From Phycisphaerae bacterium (GTDB lineage Bacteria > Planctomycetota > Phycisphaerae > UBA1845): 8,607 nt of DNA. How positions within the stretch are numbered: the first letter of the stretch is position 1; each line of letters begins with the position of its first letter. Positions 6,538 through 8,607 of the stretch are shown piece by piece. The stretch is from positions 1 to 8,607 of the forward strand of contig JAJDDU010000514.1 in the NCBI GenBank assembly GCA_029260155.1, given 5' to 3'. The translations under genes were made by a program, and so were the position numbers. The notes below the pieces were generated by a model. It was not told the origin of the DNA, made no database searches, and worked only from the letters and a program-made list of their open reading frames with translations.

Positions 6538-8607
6538 CTACGCATTCATGTCGGACCAGCGTTTGGCCATCTGACCGAAGATGGCCAGCGCGATGGTGGC
6601 CAATATGCCAATGGCCGCAAACGGGCACCAGACCTTGTACTGGGGATGGTACTTTCCCCAGAGCAGTTGGGTCGCTGCCAGTGCAGATTGATTGACCTCC
6701 GCAGCCGCGAGCGCTCGCGCTTCGTACGGATTCAACCCCAGAACGTTCGCCGCGTGGCCGGGCGTCTTGGGCCAGTCTTTTGCGGCGAGCGATTTTTGAA
6801 TCAAATCCGGGTTGTCGGCCAGTCTCTCCATGAGGGGCTGATCGCCCGGCTCGATTTCTTCATTGACTATACTCAAGGCGGCGGGATCGGATTCGACGAA
6901 CCGGCCAAGAAGATCCACGTCCTTCTTCCAGTCTTTTCGGGCAACGGCATTGAAACGAACGTGCGTCTTGGAAATGAGGAGCTGGTAGATACCCGCGTGC
7001 GCGTTGATCGCCTTGTCGACGGACGCTGCGTCGGCGCCCATGGCTGAGGCGAGGGCGGCGAAAGATTTGGTGCGTCCCAGCCCGAGACGCTTGTCGATGT
7101 CCACAACGGGATCCTCGAACGTCAACGGGGCGACGGCTTTCTCCATACGCGAAGTGCCCTGGGCGAGAAACTCGAGGGCGAGGTTGTTCAACGTCTCGGT
7201 GTCTTCGCGGAACCGGTCCCACAGCATTTCGACGATGGCGTCGTCGCCTCTTGTTTGGTTGGACGGGAGGTCGCGATTGATGCGATCACGAATGATCTCG
7301 AACATCTGCGGACGCTGGATGCCAATCGCCTTTGGCAGCCGGTCGACGAATCGGGCAATGCCGACGGTCGCGCTTGCGCCCGCGAGCTGCTCGCTCAGTC
7401 CGCTGGCGGTTTTGCCCTTGAACTCGTCGCTCAACGCGAGGTATGTCAGGCCTAGGTTCGTGATCTGGCCCTCGTCGTGACGGAACGCGTCGAGCAGGGT
7501 CTTGGCGGCCGCGTCGCGGTCGAGGCCCATGTCTTCCGCGGCAATATCGAGCGCGCGGCTGCGGTCGATATCGAGCAACTCCGGAATATGGTGAAGCGTG
7601 TCGCTCCAATCGGTGGCGCGTGCAGCGCGAGCGACGAGCGCGGAGTCGGTGCTCATTTCCTTGAGCGCGAGGGACGCCTTCTCGCCGTAGTTGGCGTAGA
7701 CGTGGCCCGCGATGATAGAGCCAAGCCCAACACCGAAGCCGACCGGAATATTGACATAGCCGAGGTAAAGTCCCTTCTTCCCGGCCGGAGCGATGAGGCC
7801 TAAGTACTCGTTCTTTTTCGGCCCAGTGAGCATCTCGCCGAGTGAGAAGAAGACGATGCCAAGCAGCAGTATCCAGCCGTTGCCGGTGAGCCCGGCGACG
7901 AGGATGCCGACAGTCGCGACGCTCATACCGATCAGCATCGCTTCGAGCGTACGCATCTTTCGGACGAGCCAGGAGAGGGGCATCACGAGAATGATGATCA
8001 AAAGAGCATTGAGGTTCAGGAGAATCTGCTGTTGAACGCGGGGCAGCCCGCGGTCGCCGTAATCAACCCATCCTTCGACCGGGCTGTGCTTAGCCACTGA
8101 GGAGCTGTCGACCCAGTCTTCAATGAAGTTCGGGTGGAGATCCCATAGCTGGTACATCATCATCCAGAAGCAGGACATGATCAGCAGAAACGCGGGCAAA
8201 CGAAGTTGCCAAGTGAATTCTCCGCCGCGAAGCCAGACGACCAGCACCATCCCCGCGAAGAAGAGCCCCCAGCCAACGGCTATTCCCATCCAGGGGTGAT
8301 CGATCGGTTGCATAATGAGCACGGCCAGGCCGACGACCACCATGATCGCCCCCGGTATCCAGCGAAGGGGATCGAGCTTTCCGCCCGTGAACCACCAAGG
8401 CCAAATGTTCTCGATAGTACGCGAAAAAACAATACGCAAGGGCAGGGACTTATCCGCGCCGGAGGGAACGTCCTTGAAAGTAAACAGCAGCAGCAAATTC
8501 AAAGAAGTGTACCCTGCCGAAGCGAGGAAGAGGTTGCGCCAACCTTCCGCGCTGTGCGGCACGCCAAGGATGACCGTGGCCAACAGGGGCGCGCCGAATG
8601 CCCCGAC
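6538..8607 (-). CDS. POT/PTR2-like MFS transporter with a large soluble insert (C-terminal 689 aa, N-terminus outside window)
   Basis: An inner-membrane major facilitator. The frame stays open to the right edge, so the start is not seen; residue 1 here is the edge codon. Hydrophobic helices lie near 1-15, 26-44, 83-99, 108-126, 137-155, 195-215, 223-240, 244-260, 281-304 and 663-680; two to four more should precede. GE at 257-258, Pro263, APA at 273-275 and KKG at 277-279 follow the pattern seen around helix 10 of proton-coupled oligopeptide transporters (GE...P...APA...KG), so a peptide or similar small-molecule substrate is likely but unproven. The odd feature is residues ~308-656, about 350 mostly helical, soluble, cysteine-free residues between the last two helices, whereas POT proteins usually have a short loop there. 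The C-terminus (KRW) fits a cytoplasmic end, which would place the insert outside the inner membrane. The gene is convergent with the IPTL-CTERM gene. Confidence 0.88.
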   Translation of the reverse strand, partial: VGAFGAPLLATVILGVPHSAEGWRNLFLASAGYTSLNLLLLFTFKDVPSGADKSLPLRIVFSRTIENIWPWWFTGGKLDPLRWIPGAIMVVVGLAVLIMQPIDHPWMGIAVGWGLFFAGMVLVVWLRGGEFTWQLRLPAFLLIMSCFWMMMYQLWDLHPNFIEDWVDSSSVAKHSPVEGWVDYGDRGLPRVQQQILLNLNALLIIILVMPLSWLVRKMRTLEAMLIGMSVATVGILVAGLTGNGWILLLGIVFFSLGEMLTGPKKNEYLGLIAPAGKKGLYLGYVNIPVGFGVGLGSIIAGHVYANYGEKASLALKEMSTDSALVARAARATDWSDTLHHIPELLDIDRSRALDIAAEDMGLDRDAAAKTLLDAFRHDEGQITNLGLTYLALSDEFKGKTASGLSEQLAGASATVGIARFVDRLPKAIGIQRPQMFEIIRDRINRDLPSNQTRGDDAIVEMLWDRFREDTETLNNLALEFLAQGTSRMEKAVAPLTFEDPVVDIDKRLGLGRTKSFAALASAMGADAASVDKAINAHAGIYQLLISKTHVRFNAVARKDWKKDVDLLGRFVESDPAALSIVNEEIEPGDQPLMERLADNPDLIQKSLAAKDWPKTPGHAANVLGLNPYEARALAAAEVNQSALAATQLLWGKYHPQYKVWCPFAAIGILATIALAIFGQMAKRWSDMNA

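Overview
The window looks like chromosomal DNA of a GC-rich, free-living bacterium, most likely a planctomycete (Phycisphaerae-like). That placement is an inference from protein style: a very long secreted protease ending in a paired EF-hand (dockerin-like) module with a Cys pair, next to a small secreted protein with a Myxococcus-type Cys repeat and an IPTL-CTERM sorting tail. Nothing here is a direct taxonomic marker.

Layout, left to right. (1) Positions 1-49 are the 3' part of a tRNA-Arg(ACG) cut by the window edge. (2) A two-CBS-domain protein lies on the minus strand (89-676), convergent with the tRNA. (3) A 465-base divergent intergenic region (677-1141) holds two adjacent perfect palindromes and a candidate sigma-70-type promoter pointing right. 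(4) A 1435-residue secreted subtilase of the KP-43 type (1142-5449, plus strand) carries a chain of beta-sandwich domains and a C-terminal dockerin-like repeat. (5) A 313-base intergenic region (5450-5762) contains four consecutive stem-loops, the first built from a heptamer repeat. (6) A 240-residue secreted protein (5763-6485, plus) has an IPTL-CTERM anchor. (7) A stem-loop at 6496-6529 sits between convergent genes. (8) A POT/PTR2-like major facilitator (6538-8607, minus) has its N-terminus beyond the right edge and a roughly 350-residue soluble insert before its last membrane helix.

Functionally, the centre of the window is a protein-degrading and cell-surface module. The protease would digest extracellular protein, the IPTL-CTERM protein is probably an exosortase substrate held at the envelope, and the transporter has the fold and signature of peptide/proton symporters. 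A protease-to-peptide-uptake link is attractive, but the genes are not one operon: the transporter is convergent and separated by a likely terminator. The CBS protein is probably an unrelated nucleotide-sensing regulator.

No CRISPR array, insertion sequence, integrase or phage gene was found. The best candidates for something new are the soluble insert in the transporter, the cysteine-rich subtilase core with a dockerin-like tail, and the structured intergenic regions.
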